64,000 nucleotides of DNA from Maricaulis sp. (GCA_029251785.1 JAQXCQ010000186.1:1-64000); one strand, 5' to 3'. Shown: positions 18,551 through 29,544, counted from the first letter of the stretch. A program made the numbers and translations. The notes: a model not told the origin generated them from the letters alone.

Positions 18551-19867
18551 ATGGCCTTTTTACGCCGCTACACTCCCAAGGGGCTGTTTGCCCGTACCCT
18601 GTTAATCATCGTTCTGCCTGTGGCGCTGATGCAGGTCGCCGTCGTGTGGTCGTTTTTTGAAGAACACTGGGAAACCGTCACCTCCCGACTTTCCGAAGGT
18701 GTTGCTGGCGACATCTCGATGATGACCTCGCTGTACGAACAAGAATCCGGCGACCTTCTCTCCTTCGAACAACATGCCGAAACCGCCTATGAGACCATGC
18801 AGCTTTCGGTCAATTTTTGGCCCGAAGACAGCTTGCCCACTTCGCGACGGTCATCTTTTTTTCGCACGCTGGATCGCACATTGCGCCGCGCTCTGAGCGA
18901 TCAAATCGACAATGAGTTCTGGTTCGACACCACACGCTATCCCAGCTACGTCGATGTGCGGGTGGAGGTCGATGGGGGCGTTTTGCGTTTCATCGCAGTG
19001 CGCGACAGAGTGTTTGCCACGACCGGTCACATATTTTTGCTCTGGATCATCGGCGCGTCGACCTTGCTGACGACGGTTTCGGTGGTCTTCATCCATAACC
19101 AGGTCAAACCGATCAAACGACTGGCAGATGCCGCCGAACAATTTGGTCGAGGTCAAAATGTCGATAACTTCCGCCCGGGTGGCGCAACCGAAGTCCGGCA
19201 GGCTGCCCACGCCTTCTTGGAAATGAAATCCCGTCTCACCCGCCATATTGATCAACGCACCGCGCTTCTGGCCGGCGTCAGTCACGATTTACGGACGCCA
19301 CTCACTCGACTACGCCTGCAGTTAGCCCTGATGCCCGAGAGCGAAGAAACGGCCGATGCCAAACGCGATATCACCGAAATGGAAGAGATGTTGGATGAAT
19401 ATCTCGATTTCGCACGCGGTCAGGCCACTGAAGCGACATCACGCTGCGATCTGACAGATCTCGCGAAGAGCGTCGTCGACAAGGCACAGACCGACGCGCG
19501 CCAGATCGACTTTATCGCCGATGATAACGTTGTTGCGGATCTACGACCGGGGACGATGAGGCGCTGTCTAACCAATTTGATCAATAATGCCATCTCGTTC
19601 GGAGAGCACGTCTCAGTCAGCGTGCGTCACAATAGTGGCCGTGTCGAAGTGGTTGTTGACGATGACGGTCCTGGCATTCCGCCAGAGCAATACGCCGAAG
19701 CGCTCAAACCCTTCAGCCGTCTGGACGACAGTCGCAATCAAAATCGCAAAGGGGTCGGCCTTGGATTGGCGATTGCCCGTGACGTCGCGCGCGGGCACGG
19801 TGGCGATCTTCGTCTCAGCGAGAGCCCACTCGGTGGGTTACGCGCAACCGTCAGCCTGCCCGGTTAA
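18551..19867 (+). CDS. EnvZ-like sensor histidine kinase
   Basis: HAMP region, LAGVSHDLRTPLTRLRLQL H-box, VDDDGPGIPPEQY, GVGLGLAIARDVARGHGG. Confidence 0.93.
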   Translation: MAFLRRYTPKGLFARTLLIIVLPVALMQVAVVWSFFEEHWETVTSRLSEGVAGDISMMTSLYEQESGDLLSFEQHAETAYETMQLSVNFWPEDSLPTSRRSSFFRTLDRTLRRALSDQIDNEFWFDTTRYPSYVDVRVEVDGGVLRFIAVRDRVFATTGHIFLLWIIGASTLLTTVSVVFIHNQVKPIKRLADAAEQFGRGQNVDNFRPGGATEVRQAAHAFLEMKSRLTRHIDQRTALLAGVSHDLRTPLTRLRLQLALMPESEETADAKRDITEMEEMLDEYLDFARGQATEATSRCDLTDLAKSVVDKAQTDARQIDFIADDNVVADLRPGTMRRCLTNLINNAISFGEHVSVSVRHNSGRVEVVVDDDGPGIPPEQYAEALKPFSRLDDSRNQNRKGVGLGLAIARDVARGHGGDLRLSESPLGGLRATVSLPG

Positions 19868-19902
19868 TGCCCCGGCTCGATGCACGCGCGCACTTGCATT
19901 GA

Positions 19903-20745
19903 TTAGCGTGCGTTGACTTCCGCGCCCATTCGACGGGATCGGCGTTCCGCTGCATTGACCGCCTGGCGCACCAATTCAGGCAATCCACCTCCGCCGCCCA
20001 TCAAGACATCCATCGCCGCCTGGGTCGTACCACCCGGTGACGTAACGGCACGTCGCAATTCCTGGGGTGTCTTATCACTGGACGCCAGCAACGCGCCCGC
20101 ACCAATAATGGTTTCACGCGCCAGCTTTTCAGCCAATTCGCGCGGAAGCCCTTCGCCAAAACCGGCCCCGGCCAAGGCCTCGGCCAGCAAAAACACATAG
20201 GCTGGACCAGAGCCGGAGACCGCCGTGACCGGGCCCATAAGCCGTTCGTCCTGAACCCACTCCACCGTCCCGGCGACCTTCAGCAATTTTGTCGCCCGTT
20301 TCTCTACGGTCTCACCGAGTTCATTGGATACGCAGACCGTGACTCCAGCGCCAATCGACGCCGGCATATTTGGCATAGCGCGGATGATGGGGCGCTTTCC
20401 AAACAGGGATTCGAGACGGCTTATCGTGACACCCGCCATGATCGATACGAGCGCACAATTGGGTGGAAGGAGATTGCCTAGGGATTTTGCGACCTCTTCG
20501 AGAATTTGAGGCTTCACAGCAAGAATGACCGTTTCGAGCTGGGTGCTTTGAGCGAGAGATACCTGCTTCACATGGGTCAGGCCATGCACGTCGATCAAAA
20601 CCTTGACCTCATCGCCCGGTCTCGGGTCCAAAATCAGCAAATCCTCAGCAGCGAGCCCGCCGCGTTTGCGACCCAACCAACCGGCAGCGAGTGCGCCGCC
20701 CATATGTCCTGCACCAACGAGAAGTGTTTTCATTCCATTTGCCAT
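19903..20745 (-). CDS. proC: Pyrroline-5-carboxylate reductase
   Basis: LLVGAGHMGGALAAGW; IRAMPNMPASIGAGVTV; AVSGSGPAYVFLLAEAL; TSPGGTTQAAMDVL. Confidence 0.95.
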   Translation of the reverse strand: MANGMKTLLVGAGHMGGALAAGWLGRKRGGLAAEDLLILDPRPGDEVKVLIDVHGLTHVKQVSLAQSTQLETVILAVKPQILEEVAKSLGNLLPPNCALVSIMAGVTISRLESLFGKRPIIRAMPNMPASIGAGVTVCVSNELGETVEKRATKLLKVAGTVEWVQDERLMGPVTAVSGSGPAYVFLLAEALAGAGFGEGLPRELAEKLARETIIGAGALLASSDKTPQELRRAVTSPGGTTQAAMDVLMGGGGGLPELVRQAVNAAERRSRRMGAEVNAR

Positions 20746-20754
20746 TTTGGGAGA

Positions 20755-21258
20755 TCAGGCCTCGCCCGCTGTTTCAAACATCGCCGCGTCCACGGCTTCC
20801 TGTATGCTTTTGCCGCCCCAGACCAAGAAATGATAGGCCGGATAGAAGCGCTCGCCGGCTTCGCGTGCAGCGGCGATCATCGATGCCGCCTGAGCGGGCG
20901 ATAATGCGTCACCGCTGGGCAGACAAATCGCATGACGGTACAAAATGCCCCCGTCTTCTGCCCAAATATCGAAATGGCCCAGCCAGAGCTTTTCGTTTAA
21001 CCGCGCGACCAGCTCACAGACATCACGGTACCGGTTAGCGGGCACTTTCAAATCGAGGCTGGCGCAAATATGCAAGGCGTCCAGTTCAGGACGCCAGGCA
21101 AACCAGATTTGATGATCACGCCAAGCGCCCGGCGTGCTCATGTGCAATTCGCCGTTTTCATCTCGGTCATAGGGAAATTGTTCCGCGATCACGGCCTGCT
21201 CGACGGAATCCATCGGGTCGTGTGCTTCTGGTGCAATCTCATCTGACAGCAAGTCCAT
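20755..21258 (-). CDS. YbjN domain-containing protein
   Basis: YRDVCELVARLNEKLWLGHFDIW; conserved alphaproteobacterial neighbourhood next to proC/ubiK. Confidence 0.8.
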   Translation of the reverse strand: MDLLSDEIAPEAHDPMDSVEQAVIAEQFPYDRDENGELHMSTPGAWRDHQIWFAWRPELDALHICASLDLKVPANRYRDVCELVARLNEKLWLGHFDIWAEDGGILYRHAICLPSGDALSPAQAASMIAAAREAGERFYPAYHFLVWGGKSIQEAVDAAMFETAGEA

Positions 21259-21344
21259 GGAGTAGTCTCCCTTGTCTGCGCGGCGACTCACACCGTCCGA
21301 TGACGGTATGTCCGCGTCGCATCAGACGCAATCAAAAGGCGTTA

Positions 21345-21665
21345 TCAGCTTGTGGATTTCGGCGTTTTCTTCGCCGTTGTGGCTTTTTTCCGGGGCTTTG
21401 TTGCCCGGGATGCCGGCTTTGCTACACGCGCTTCGAGTGCATCGAGGCGCTTCTTCAAATCTTCGATCTCTTCCTGTCCCGCCGCCAGCGCTGCTTTTAC
21501 AGCGTCATATTCCTCACGGCTGACAAGGTCCATGTCGACGATCACGCGATCTGCCTGAGCCCGAAAAACCGAACGCGCCTCATCACCCGCAGCTTGTGCG
21601 GCACCGAAGGCATCGGTCATGAGTTCAGCAAAATCATTCAAAAGCGGGTTGCGTGTTTGCATCAA
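21345..21665 (-). CDS. ubiK: Accessory factor UbiK family protein (BMFP)
   Basis: NPLLNDFAELMTDAFGAAQAAGDEARSVFRAQADRVI...LVSREEYDAVK plus coiled coil and basic tail. Confidence 0.85.
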   Translation of the reverse strand: MMQTRNPLLNDFAELMTDAFGAAQAAGDEARSVFRAQADRVIVDMDLVSREEYDAVKAALAAGQEEIEDLKKRLDALEARVAKPASRATKPRKKATTAKKTPKSTS

Positions 21666-21766
21666 AGAAAGCCATTAGTGTGTAATTCAAGCGCCTATAT
21701 GAGGCGAAGAGTGCAAAAGTGCAACGCGCCCGTCTGTCACACCTGCATATCTAGTGCGAGAAATTC

Positions 21767-22711
21767 ATGGAAACCTGCCTGGCCACGTTCGAATTTGATC
21801 CGGTTCTTGTTACAATTCCAGTGCCATGGACGGACGGGTTTCCGATCCGCTGGTATGCGCTGGCCTACATAGCCGGACTGATGCTGGGTTGGCGCTACCT
21901 GACCTATCTGAGCCGTCGCCCGACCTTCTGGGCTGCCGATGGATCACGCAGCAAACCCAAATCCCCCTTCACCGAAGAACAAATCGACGATCTGCTCGTC
22001 TGGGCCACGCTTGGCGTGATTGGCGGTGGCCGATTGGGTTATGTCGTCTTCTATGGCTGGCAATATATGGCCACGGGTCTTCCCTATGAAGGCGCCCTCG
22101 TCGCCGATCCGCTCATCGACCGCCTCCTGTGGACGGTAACGGGCATCACCGATGGCGGAATGTCTTTCCATGGTGGGTTAATCGGTGTGGCAATTGCGAT
22201 CTATTTCGTGGCCCGCGCCGCAAAGCTTGACCTCCTTCGTGTCGGTGATGCGGTTGCCATGGTGGCACCGCTTGGATTGTTTTTTGGTCGTATTGCCAAT
22301 TTCATCAATGGTGAACTCTGGGGTCGGCCGACAGATGTGCCGTGGGCGATGATCTTCTCCTCCGACCGCCTGTGTTTGCCCCGGCATCCGAGCCAACTTT
22401 ATGAGGCTGCACTGGAAGGTTTGGCACTGTTTGCCATCATCAATGTCATGGCCTGGAAATTTAAGGCCCTCAGTCGACCCGGTCTCTGTATCGGCCTGTT
22501 CCTGTTCTTCTACGGTATTTTCCGTTCTCTAATGGAAACCGTACGCGAGCCAGACCTGCACCTTCCCGATTTCCTGCGCGGCACCATCACAACCGGCATG
22601 ATCCTGTCGATTCCGATGATTATCATCGGTGGGTATTTGGTCTACCGGGCCGTAAAGGCCTCTCCGTACAAGATGCCTGGCGGTGAAAAGAAAGCTTCGC
22701 CAGACGCATGA
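21767..22711 (+). CDS. lgt: Prolipoprotein diacylglyceryl transferase
   Basis: IRWYALAYIAGLMLGWRY; GGMSFHGGLIGV; GRIANFINGELWGRPTDVPWAM; HPSQLYEA. Confidence 0.97.
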   Translation: METCLATFEFDPVLVTIPVPWTDGFPIRWYALAYIAGLMLGWRYLTYLSRRPTFWAADGSRSKPKSPFTEEQIDDLLVWATLGVIGGGRLGYVVFYGWQYMATGLPYEGALVADPLIDRLLWTVTGITDGGMSFHGGLIGVAIAIYFVARAAKLDLLRVGDAVAMVAPLGLFFGRIANFINGELWGRPTDVPWAMIFSSDRLCLPRHPSQLYEAALEGLALFAIINVMAWKFKALSRPGLCIGLFLFFYGIFRSLMETVREPDLHLPDFLRGTITTGMILSIPMIIIGGYLVYRAVKASPYKMPGGEKKASPDA

Positions 22712-23802
22712 GTGATATGGTGACCCGTTTGAGTGAGCGGATCCGAACGACCGGACCGCTCACTGTCGCTGCCTTCATGACAGAGGCGCTTTTTGACCCA
22801 AAGGATGGGTATTACGCGACCAAAGACCCTATTGGTGCCGGGGCAGACTTTATCACCGCGCCGGAAGTCAGTCAGATGTTTGGTGAACTGATCGGCCTCT
22901 GGGCCGCGCAGTCCTGGCTGGACATGGGCAGTCCTGAGCGTTTCCAGTTTATTGAGTTGGGCCCTGGCCGGGGAACAATGATGAGCGATGCCCTCCGGGC
23001 CGCACGAACCGTGCCGGGTTTTCTCGATGCTGCCCGGATCACGCTGATCGAGGCCAGCGCAGCGCTCAAATCGGTGCAGGCAAGCACTCTCGGTACCAGC
23101 GGCGCGCAAATCAGCTGGTCGAATCGACTTGAAGCCGTCGAGTCGGGGCCTTCCATTGTCGTCGGCAATGAATTTCTCGACTGCCTGCCAGTCCGTCAGG
23201 CGAATCGTCACGGGGGCGAATGGCATGAACGCCTTGTTGGGTTGGAAAACGAAGACAGCACAAAACTGGTCTTTGTTTTGGGCCCTCCTCTGGGCGTCGA
23301 CACAGACCTCATCCCAGCAAACCTGATCGACCTGCCCGACGGCAGCCTGGTTGAATTGCGCCCGGGGGATCAACAAATTCTCGGTGCCATTGCCGACCGT
23401 TTCAAAAACGATAAGGGACGCGCCCTGCTCATAGATTATGGCCCGGCAATCAGCGAACAAGGTGACACGCTACAGGCCCTGCGCGCTCATAAAAAAGTAG
23501 CGCCGCTTGATGATCCGGGAAATGCAGACATCACTGCCCGCGTCGACTTTCAATCCTTGACGCAATACGGTCGAAATCTCGGCATCACGCCCTATGGGCC
23601 TGTAGAACAGGGCCAATTTCTGATCAGCCTTGGCATGGAATCCCGCGCCGCCGCGCTCATCCAGGCAGCCCCCGACACCAAAGCAACAATGGCACGACAA
23701 GTCTGGCGACTCACCGATCCCGAGCAAATGGGCACGTTGTTCAAATTCGTGTGTTTCGACAGTGTTGGTCTGCCTTTGCCACCAGGTTTTTCAGCGCGCT
23801 GA
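22708..23802 (+). CDS. Class I SAM-dependent methyltransferase, MidA/NDUFAF7 family
   Basis: [60 protein letters not shown] overlap with lgt. Confidence 0.92.
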   Translation: MSDMVTRLSERIRTTGPLTVAAFMTEALFDPKDGYYATKDPIGAGADFITAPEVSQMFGELIGLWAAQSWLDMGSPERFQFIELGPGRGTMMSDALRAARTVPGFLDAARITLIEASAALKSVQASTLGTSGAQISWSNRLEAVESGPSIVVGNEFLDCLPVRQANRHGGEWHERLVGLENEDSTKLVFVLGPPLGVDTDLIPANLIDLPDGSLVELRPGDQQILGAIADRFKNDKGRALLIDYGPAISEQGDTLQALRAHKKVAPLDDPGNADITARVDFQSLTQYGRNLGITPYGPVEQGQFLISLGMESRAAALIQAAPDTKATMARQVWRLTDPEQMGTLFKFVCFDSVGLPLPPGFSAR

Positions 23803-23869
23803 CTCTTTAAGCTTCTCTCAGGTCTCTGCCTCTGTTAAGGAGCGCGCGAAACTGATTGGGGCTTCTTCC

Positions 23870-24805
23870 ATGAAACTGATTTCTGGCACTTCGAACACGC
23901 AACTGGCGAGGGCAATCGCCGATTATCTCGACGCCCCCTTGACCGAGACTCATATTGAGCGCTTTGCCGATGGCGAAATTTTTTGCCGTATCGACGCGAA
24001 TGTGCGCGGTCAGGACGTCTTTGTCATCCAGTCGACCTCGCGGCCGGCCAATGACAATCTGATGGAATTGCTGATCATCATGGATGCGCTGACCCGTGCG
24101 AGTGCAAACCGCATAACGGCCGTCATCCCCTATTTTGGTTATGCTCGACAAGACCGAAAGACCGGCGGCCGGACGCCGATTACCGCCAAGCTGGCGGCCA
24201 ATCTGATCGCCAAAGCAGGGGCTGACCGTGTTCTCACTGTCGACCTGCACGCCGGACAGATCCAGGGCTTCTTCGACATTCCGACCGATAACCTGTTTGC
24301 GACCAAAGTGATCGAGGACGATATTCGCCGCAATTACTCCACCAAGGACTTGATGATCGTCTCACCAGACGTGGGCGGTGTTGTTCGGGCACGCGCCCTG
24401 GCAAAATTGCTCGATGACGCTGAGATCGCGATCGTCGACAAGCGGCGCCCGAAGGCCGGCGTTTCCGAGGTGATGAATATTGTTGGTGATGTAGACGGCC
24501 GGCGCTGTATTATTTTTGATGACATGTGCGACAGTGGCGGCACGTTATGCAATGCGGCGATCGCATTGAAGAAAGCTGGCGCAACCGAGGTGTCTGCCTA
24601 CGCCACTCACGGTGTCCTTTCCAATGACGCTCAAGGCCGTATTGCCAAGTCAGAGCTTAGGGAATTGGTGGTCACTGACTCGGTCGTCGTCCCACCAAAC
24701 TCAACGGAAACCGATCGGGTTCGACGCCTGGGCGTTGCTCCTTTGCTAGGTGAAGCCATTCGCCGCATCGCCAATGACGAGTCTGTTTCCAAACTGTTTG
24801 ACTAG
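23870..24805 (+). CDS. prs: Ribose-phosphate pyrophosphokinase
   Basis: [20 protein letters not shown] start; [21 protein letters not shown]-type segment, [28 protein letters not shown] motif. Confidence 0.97.
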   Translation: MKLISGTSNTQLARAIADYLDAPLTETHIERFADGEIFCRIDANVRGQDVFVIQSTSRPANDNLMELLIIMDALTRASANRITAVIPYFGYARQDRKTGGRTPITAKLAANLIAKAGADRVLTVDLHAGQIQGFFDIPTDNLFATKVIEDDIRRNYSTKDLMIVSPDVGGVVRARALAKLLDDAEIAIVDKRRPKAGVSEVMNIVGDVDGRRCIIFDDMCDSGGTLCNAAIALKKAGATEVSAYATHGVLSNDAQGRIAKSELRELVVTDSVVVPPNSTETDRVRRLGVAPLLGEAIRRIANDESVSKLFD

Positions 24806-24960
24806 GTCGGTCGGGAATTTGCTGACTCTAACCCTTCTCGCCGCTTGCGTGCCCCTGCGCGATAAGCTATAGCCCGCCGCTCGAAACATGAATGAGGCAC
24901 TGCGCCTCCGAGGTCGCCGCCACAAGGCTGGCACCGTATTGCATTTAAGGAACTGGTCCG

Positions 24961-25611
24961 ATGAGCTCCAATATCGTTCTCACCGTTGAAGTACGTGAAA
25001 ACACTGGCAAGGGCGGCGCACGCGCTGCACGCCGTGAGGATCTCGTCCCGGGTGTCGTTTATGGCGGCAAAGAAGGCGCTGTTGCCGTGACACTTCGCGG
25101 CAATGAAGTGCGTAAAGCACTTAACACCGGCAACTTCATTGCCAACCTTCTTGAGCTCGACCACCAGGGCAAGCGCCAAACAGTGATTACGAAGGACGTT
25201 CAGTTCCACCCGGTAACAGACGCTGCCCAGCACGTTGATCTGTTTCGCGTGACTGAAAAGACCCGCATCGACGTGGCCGTACCTGTTCGCTTCACCAATG
25301 AGGAAGCATCACCGGGCATGAAGCGCGGCGGCGTTCTCAACATCGTGCGTCACGAAGTTGAACTGAATTGCCCAGCCGGTGCCATCCCAAGTGAAGTTGA
25401 GGCCGATCTGACGGGTCTCGACATTGGTGATTCGATCCACATTTCAGCGATCACCCTTCCGAAGGGTGCCAAGTCCACCATTACCGACCGTGACTTCACA
25501 GTCGCCACAATGCAGGGTTCACGCGCTGTTCTCGTAGACGACGAAGTCGAAGAGACAGATGCAGAGGCCGTCGAGGGCGAAGGCGAAACAGCAGAAGGCG
25601 GCGAGGACTAG
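24961..25611 (+). CDS. rplY: 50S ribosomal protein L25/general stress protein Ctc
   Basis: VEVRENTGKGGARAARREDLVPGVVYGG; acidic C-terminal tail. Confidence 0.95.
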   Translation: MSSNIVLTVEVRENTGKGGARAARREDLVPGVVYGGKEGAVAVTLRGNEVRKALNTGNFIANLLELDHQGKRQTVITKDVQFHPVTDAAQHVDLFRVTEKTRIDVAVPVRFTNEEASPGMKRGGVLNIVRHEVELNCPAGAIPSEVEADLTGLDIGDSIHISAITLPKGAKSTITDRDFTVATMQGSRAVLVDDEVEETDAEAVEGEGETAEGGED

Positions 25612-25619
25612 GTCGCTGC

Positions 25620-25639
25620 GGGCAATCTTCGGATTGCCC
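25620..25639 (+). terminator. Hairpin with UUCG tetraloop downstream of rplY
   Basis: Perfect 8-bp stem GGGCAATC-TTCG-GATTGCCC. Confidence 0.65.
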
Positions 25640-25742
25640 TCCACTACTGTTTCTTGATCGGCGCATATTCGAACCGCAAAACCGGTAACCACTTTTGCTG
25701 AATTTGCGGGTGTCCGGTCTAGCCAGCAGGCGACCGACGACG

Positions 25743-26330
25743 ATGATGATCCTTGCAGGGCTCGGCAACCCCGAGCCCAAATACCTCCGCAACAGGCATA
25801 ATGTCGGCTTCATGACCGTCGACTTTATTGCCCAGGCATGGAATGCCGGCCCCTGGCGCAAGCGCTTCAAGGGCCTCGCATCCGATGTGGTCATCCCGAC
25901 ATCCAGCGGCCCGAAGAAGATCCTGCTGCTCAAACCGCAAACCTTCTACAACAATGCAGGTCACTGCGTGGGCGAAGCGGCGAATTTTTTCAAAGTCGAC
26001 CCGGAAAAAGTTGTGGTCTTCCACGATGAGCTCGACCTTGCCCCTGGCAAATTCCGGATGAAGCTCGGCGGTGGTGCTGCCGGCAATAACGGCATCAAGT
26101 CCATCACCCAGCAATTAGGCCCGGACTTTCGCCGTGGCCGCATCGGCATTGGCCACCCTGGCGACAAAGGCCGTGTCACCGGCTATGTCCTGTCTGACAT
26201 CCCCAAAGCCGATGAAGACTGGATGGTCGACTTACTGGACGCCATAGCCGGATCGATCGATTTGCTCGCCGCCGGCGATCTGGACGCTTTCCAGACCCGC
26301 GTTACTCACCAGGCCCCGGCGCCGGAATAG
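25743..26330 (+). CDS. pth: Peptidyl-tRNA hydrolase
   Basis: LAGLGNPEPKYLRNRHNVGFMTVD; LLKPQTFYNNAG; HDELDLAPGKFRMKLGGGAAGNNGIKS. Confidence 0.96.
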   Translation: MMILAGLGNPEPKYLRNRHNVGFMTVDFIAQAWNAGPWRKRFKGLASDVVIPTSSGPKKILLLKPQTFYNNAGHCVGEAANFFKVDPEKVVVFHDELDLAPGKFRMKLGGGAAGNNGIKSITQQLGPDFRRGRIGIGHPGDKGRVTGYVLSDIPKADEDWMVDLLDAIAGSIDLLAAGDLDAFQTRVTHQAPAPE

Positions 26331-26332
26331 CC

Positions 26333-26959
26333 CTATTCGGCGCTTCCTCTCCAGCGCATGAATGCCAAATTGACCAGCACCGGCATCGCCAACAACGCCA
26401 GCACGCCATACTGGTCGCTCTGCCCATTCGGCTCGCCATTGACCAGCAAGCCCCACACAACCGCGTAGAGCGCTGCCAGGAATATTCCGAACGTCGTGTT
26501 GAGCGGGGCCCATTGCAGGCCCGTGGCGTCAAGCTCGGGGGCCCGAATCATCACGAACGATGCCATCAGACCCGTTCCGGATATCGCCATTGCCATGGCC
26601 GAGATGTCATAGGCCACGTCCAGCGTGTCACCGTAAAACATGATCGGGCCGTCGGTGATTCGCATGACCACGACAGAGACAAACCAGATCATGAACCACA
26701 GGCCGGATAGAACACCGAAAATCCTGCGTGATCCACGCCACCCCGCCCAGAGCGAGACGCCGGCCAGTGCCACCAGCGGCGGCAACACCCAATAGGCACC
26801 GCCCAGACCACGACCGGACAAGTCCAACCCGAGGATTGGCAGGCCCCACACATAACTGTCACCATCCATCCAGCTCCGAGAGAATGGTAGCCAAACAATG
26901 ATCGCACTTAGCGTAATCAGAAAAATCAGCGCGCCGCGAATTGCAGATGACATGATCAT
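26333..26959 (-). CDS. Multi-pass membrane protein, unknown function
   Basis: 208 aa with several hydrophobic helices. Confidence 0.65.
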   Translation of the reverse strand: MIMSSAIRGALIFLITLSAIIVWLPFSRSWMDGDSYVWGLPILGLDLSGRGLGGAYWVLPPLVALAGVSLWAGWRGSRRIFGVLSGLWFMIWFVSVVVMRITDGPIMFYGDTLDVAYDISAMAMAISGTGLMASFVMIRAPELDATGLQWAPLNTTFGIFLAALYAVVWGLLVNGEPNGQSDQYGVLALLAMPVLVNLAFMRWRGSAE

Positions 26960-27089
26960 CTCCCCTCAATCAGCGCCCCCAGCACCGTCAAACTATTACA
27001 CCCCGCGCTGACGGAAAAGTCGATTTTGTCCAAGTTTGTATCTATAAGGCCCGCACACACCAGTAAGGCCAAATAAGGACGGACCTCTC

Positions 27090-28187
27090 ATGGGCTTTAA
27101 ATGCGGCATTGTCGGACTTCCAAATGTTGGAAAATCCACCCTCTTCAACGCACTCACACAGACCGCCGCAGCGCAGGCCGCGAACTATCCGTTTTGCACC
27201 ATTGAGCCAAATGTTGGCGATGTGGCCGTGCCCGAAGATCGCCTGAACAAGCTGGCCGCCATCGCCGGGTCCAAGGAAATCATCCCGGCTCGGATGAATT
27301 TCGTCGACATTGCCGGCCTCGTCGAAGGCGCCTCCAAGGGTGAAGGCCTGGGCAATCAATTCCTCGCCACCATCCGCGAGACCGATGCCATCGCCTACGT
27401 GTTGCGGTGTTTTGACGATGATGACGTGACCCACGTCAACAACAAGATCGATCCGCTGGCCGATCTGGAAGTTGTCGAAACAGAGCTGATGCTCGCCGAT
27501 CTGGAAAGTTTGGAGAAGCGCAAATCGTCGAACGAGAAAAAAGCCCGCTCCGGCGACAAGGAAGCCAAGGAGGCTCTGGTCCTCATCGAGCTGGCTCTTG
27601 AGCAACTCAATGACGGCAAGCCCGCGCGTTTTGCCGACGTGCCCAAGGACGACCGCAAGGCCTGGCGCGAGTTACAATTGTTGACCTCCAAGCCCGTCCT
27701 GTTCATCGCCAATGTCGATGAAGGATCTGCTGGCACCGGTAATGATTATTCCAACACCGTCTTCGAACGCGCCAAGAAAGAAAGCGCGCAAGCCGTCGTC
27801 ATCTCAGCGCAAATCGAAGCCGAGCTGGCCTTGCTGGAAGATGAAGAGCGCGCCGAATATCTCGAGGAAATCGGCCTGGAAGAAGCCGGTCTCGACCGTC
27901 TCATCCACACCGGCTATTCCCTGCTCGATCTGAAAACCTATTTTACCGTCGGCCCAAAGGAAGCCCGCGCCTGGACCATCAAGGACGGCTGGGCCGCCCC
28001 CCGTGCCGCCGGCGTCATCCACGGTGATTTCGAGAAGGGATTCATCCGCGCCCAGACCATCGCCTATGAGGATTTCATTGAGCACGACGGCGAGGCCGGT
28101 GCCAAGGAAGTCGGCAAAATGCGCGCCGAAGGCAAGGACTACATCGTCAAGGACGGCGATGTGATGCACTTCTTGTTCAATACCTGA
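27090..28187 (+). CDS. ychF: Redox-regulated ATPase/GTPase YchF (Obg family)
   Basis: MGFKCGIVGLPNVGKSTLFNALTQT; FVDIAGLVEGASKGEGLGNQFL; TGS-like C-terminus. Confidence 0.97.
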   Translation: MGFKCGIVGLPNVGKSTLFNALTQTAAAQAANYPFCTIEPNVGDVAVPEDRLNKLAAIAGSKEIIPARMNFVDIAGLVEGASKGEGLGNQFLATIRETDAIAYVLRCFDDDDVTHVNNKIDPLADLEVVETELMLADLESLEKRKSSNEKKARSGDKEAKEALVLIELALEQLNDGKPARFADVPKDDRKAWRELQLLTSKPVLFIANVDEGSAGTGNDYSNTVFERAKKESAQAVVISAQIEAELALLEDEERAEYLEEIGLEEAGLDRLIHTGYSLLDLKTYFTVGPKEARAWTIKDGWAAPRAAGVIHGDFEKGFIRAQTIAYEDFIEHDGEAGAKEVGKMRAEGKDYIVKDGDVMHFLFNT

Positions 28188-28192
28188 GGGCT

Positions 28193-28714
28193 CTAATACC
28201 GGCCGATGAACCAAGCCAACGCATTACGCTCTGTCGCCTCGACAAACACATCCTTGCGGGCCTGATACGCGTTCCAGTCGGTCGCAGATTCACCGTTCAG
28301 TTTCGCCTTCAGGTCAGAATATTCACGTGCGACTTCAGGGTGCGCCCGTAAATAATCCCGGAACGCTATATGCCGGCGCAGATTGTCGTCTCCGATCGCA
28401 TACATATGGACATGATGGGTGCGGACACCATCGCCTCGCGACTTGCGAAAATAGCGTCGCCCGGAAATTCCATACTCGCCCTTCGCTTCAAAGCCGTGTG
28501 CACGAAGCTGGAAAGAGATCTCATCCAGCTCAGTGAGTGATGTGACTTCCACCAGAATATCAATGATTGGCTTGGCCAGGATATCGGGGATGGAGGTGCT
28601 GCCGATATGGTGTACAGCGCCGCACGTCATCCCCAGCGCCTGCTCGATCAAATCCGCCGCCAGGATAAAATCCTTCGCCCAGGCCGGGTCATGTTTAACA
28701 ACAGACTTGCTCAT
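28193..28714 (-). CDS. GrpB family protein
   Basis: HHIGSTSIPDILAKPIIDILVEV; RTHHVHMY; RDYLRAHPEVAREYSDLK. Confidence 0.92.
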   Translation of the reverse strand: MSKSVVKHDPAWAKDFILAADLIEQALGMTCGAVHHIGSTSIPDILAKPIIDILVEVTSLTELDEISFQLRAHGFEAKGEYGISGRRYFRKSRGDGVRTHHVHMYAIGDDNLRRHIAFRDYLRAHPEVAREYSDLKAKLNGESATDWNAYQARKDVFVEATERNALAWFIGRY

Positions 28715-28734
28715 TACCCGTCATGCCGTTCAGA

Positions 28735-29544
28735 CTAGGACGCCTGCGCCTCATCGGCACGACTGGCACCCACCGGCAGCTCGCCGCCGTCCATCACGGC
28801 CACCGTGCGCTTCATCTGGCGCACCTTGTCCAGATTGACCACATAGGACCGATGGATCTGCACAAACCGGCCGTCGGGCAAGGCCGTCATGGCGGTTTTG
28901 AGTGAGCCATAGACCATAACGTCACGGCCGGTCAGATGCACTTCAAGATAATTGCCCGCCGATTTCAGATACCAAATTTCCGACAGGGTGAAGCGTGTCC
29001 GTTCCGCCCCCTCACCCAGCATCACGGTGTCCTCCGGGCGAATCTCGATCACCTCCGGCGGCATCAGCCCGTTTCGAACGGCCAGATAGATGAGTGAGGC
29101 GACCAGCGTCACGATCGCGCCAATCAGATTGACCTCGGTCAGCGCCCAGATCGACACGTCGGACAAGTGCGTATCCCGCACAGCAATCAGTATAAGCTGC
29201 CAGGCGGTTTGCAGAAGCAAGCCCAAGGCGAAAATCGCCGCCGTCACACTTAGTCCGATCCAGATCGACCCACCGCGCCGCAAAAACGGCCCTGCAATAT
29301 GAACCGTCGCCAGCAGCAGCAGCACGTTGAGCGTGGTTCCAAGTAGATATGGCAACCAAATATCGGTCTCGCGGGCCTGGAAAAAGCCGATGCCATTATC
29401 CGGGCCAAACCCGGAAATCAGAACGATGAGCAACACATATCCACCCAGCCCCATCAGCTCCCAACGATTGGGTCGAGTGGCACTGAACCAAATCAGACGA
29501 GCCTGTTTTACAAACTGCTCCATCACCATTCCCGTTTCGTACAA
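28735..29544 (-). CDS. Membrane-anchored LytTR-domain transcriptional regulator
   Basis: Hydrophobic N-terminal half; LytTR C-terminus SEIWYLKSAGNYLEVHLTGRDVMVYGSLKTAMTALPDGRFVQIHRSYVVNLDKVR. Confidence 0.87.
   Translation of the reverse strand: MYETGMVMEQFVKQARLIWFSATRPNRWELMGLGGYVLLIVLISGFGPDNGIGFFQARETDIWLPYLLGTTLNVLLLLATVHIAGPFLRRGGSIWIGLSVTAAIFALGLLLQTAWQLILIAVRDTHLSDVSIWALTEVNLIGAIVTLVASLIYLAVRNGLMPPEVIEIRPEDTVMLGEGAERTRFTLSEIWYLKSAGNYLEVHLTGRDVMVYGSLKTAMTALPDGRFVQIHRSYVVNLDKVRQMKRTVAVMDGGELPVGASRADEAQAS

Noticed and set aside
22642-23460. 272-aa - strand ORF over the lgt/MidA region
   Set aside because: Antisense shadow of two strongly supported genes.
24806-24960. Possible tRNA or leader RNA between prs and rplY
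   Set aside because: No T-loop GTTCRANYC signature or cloverleaf pairing found.
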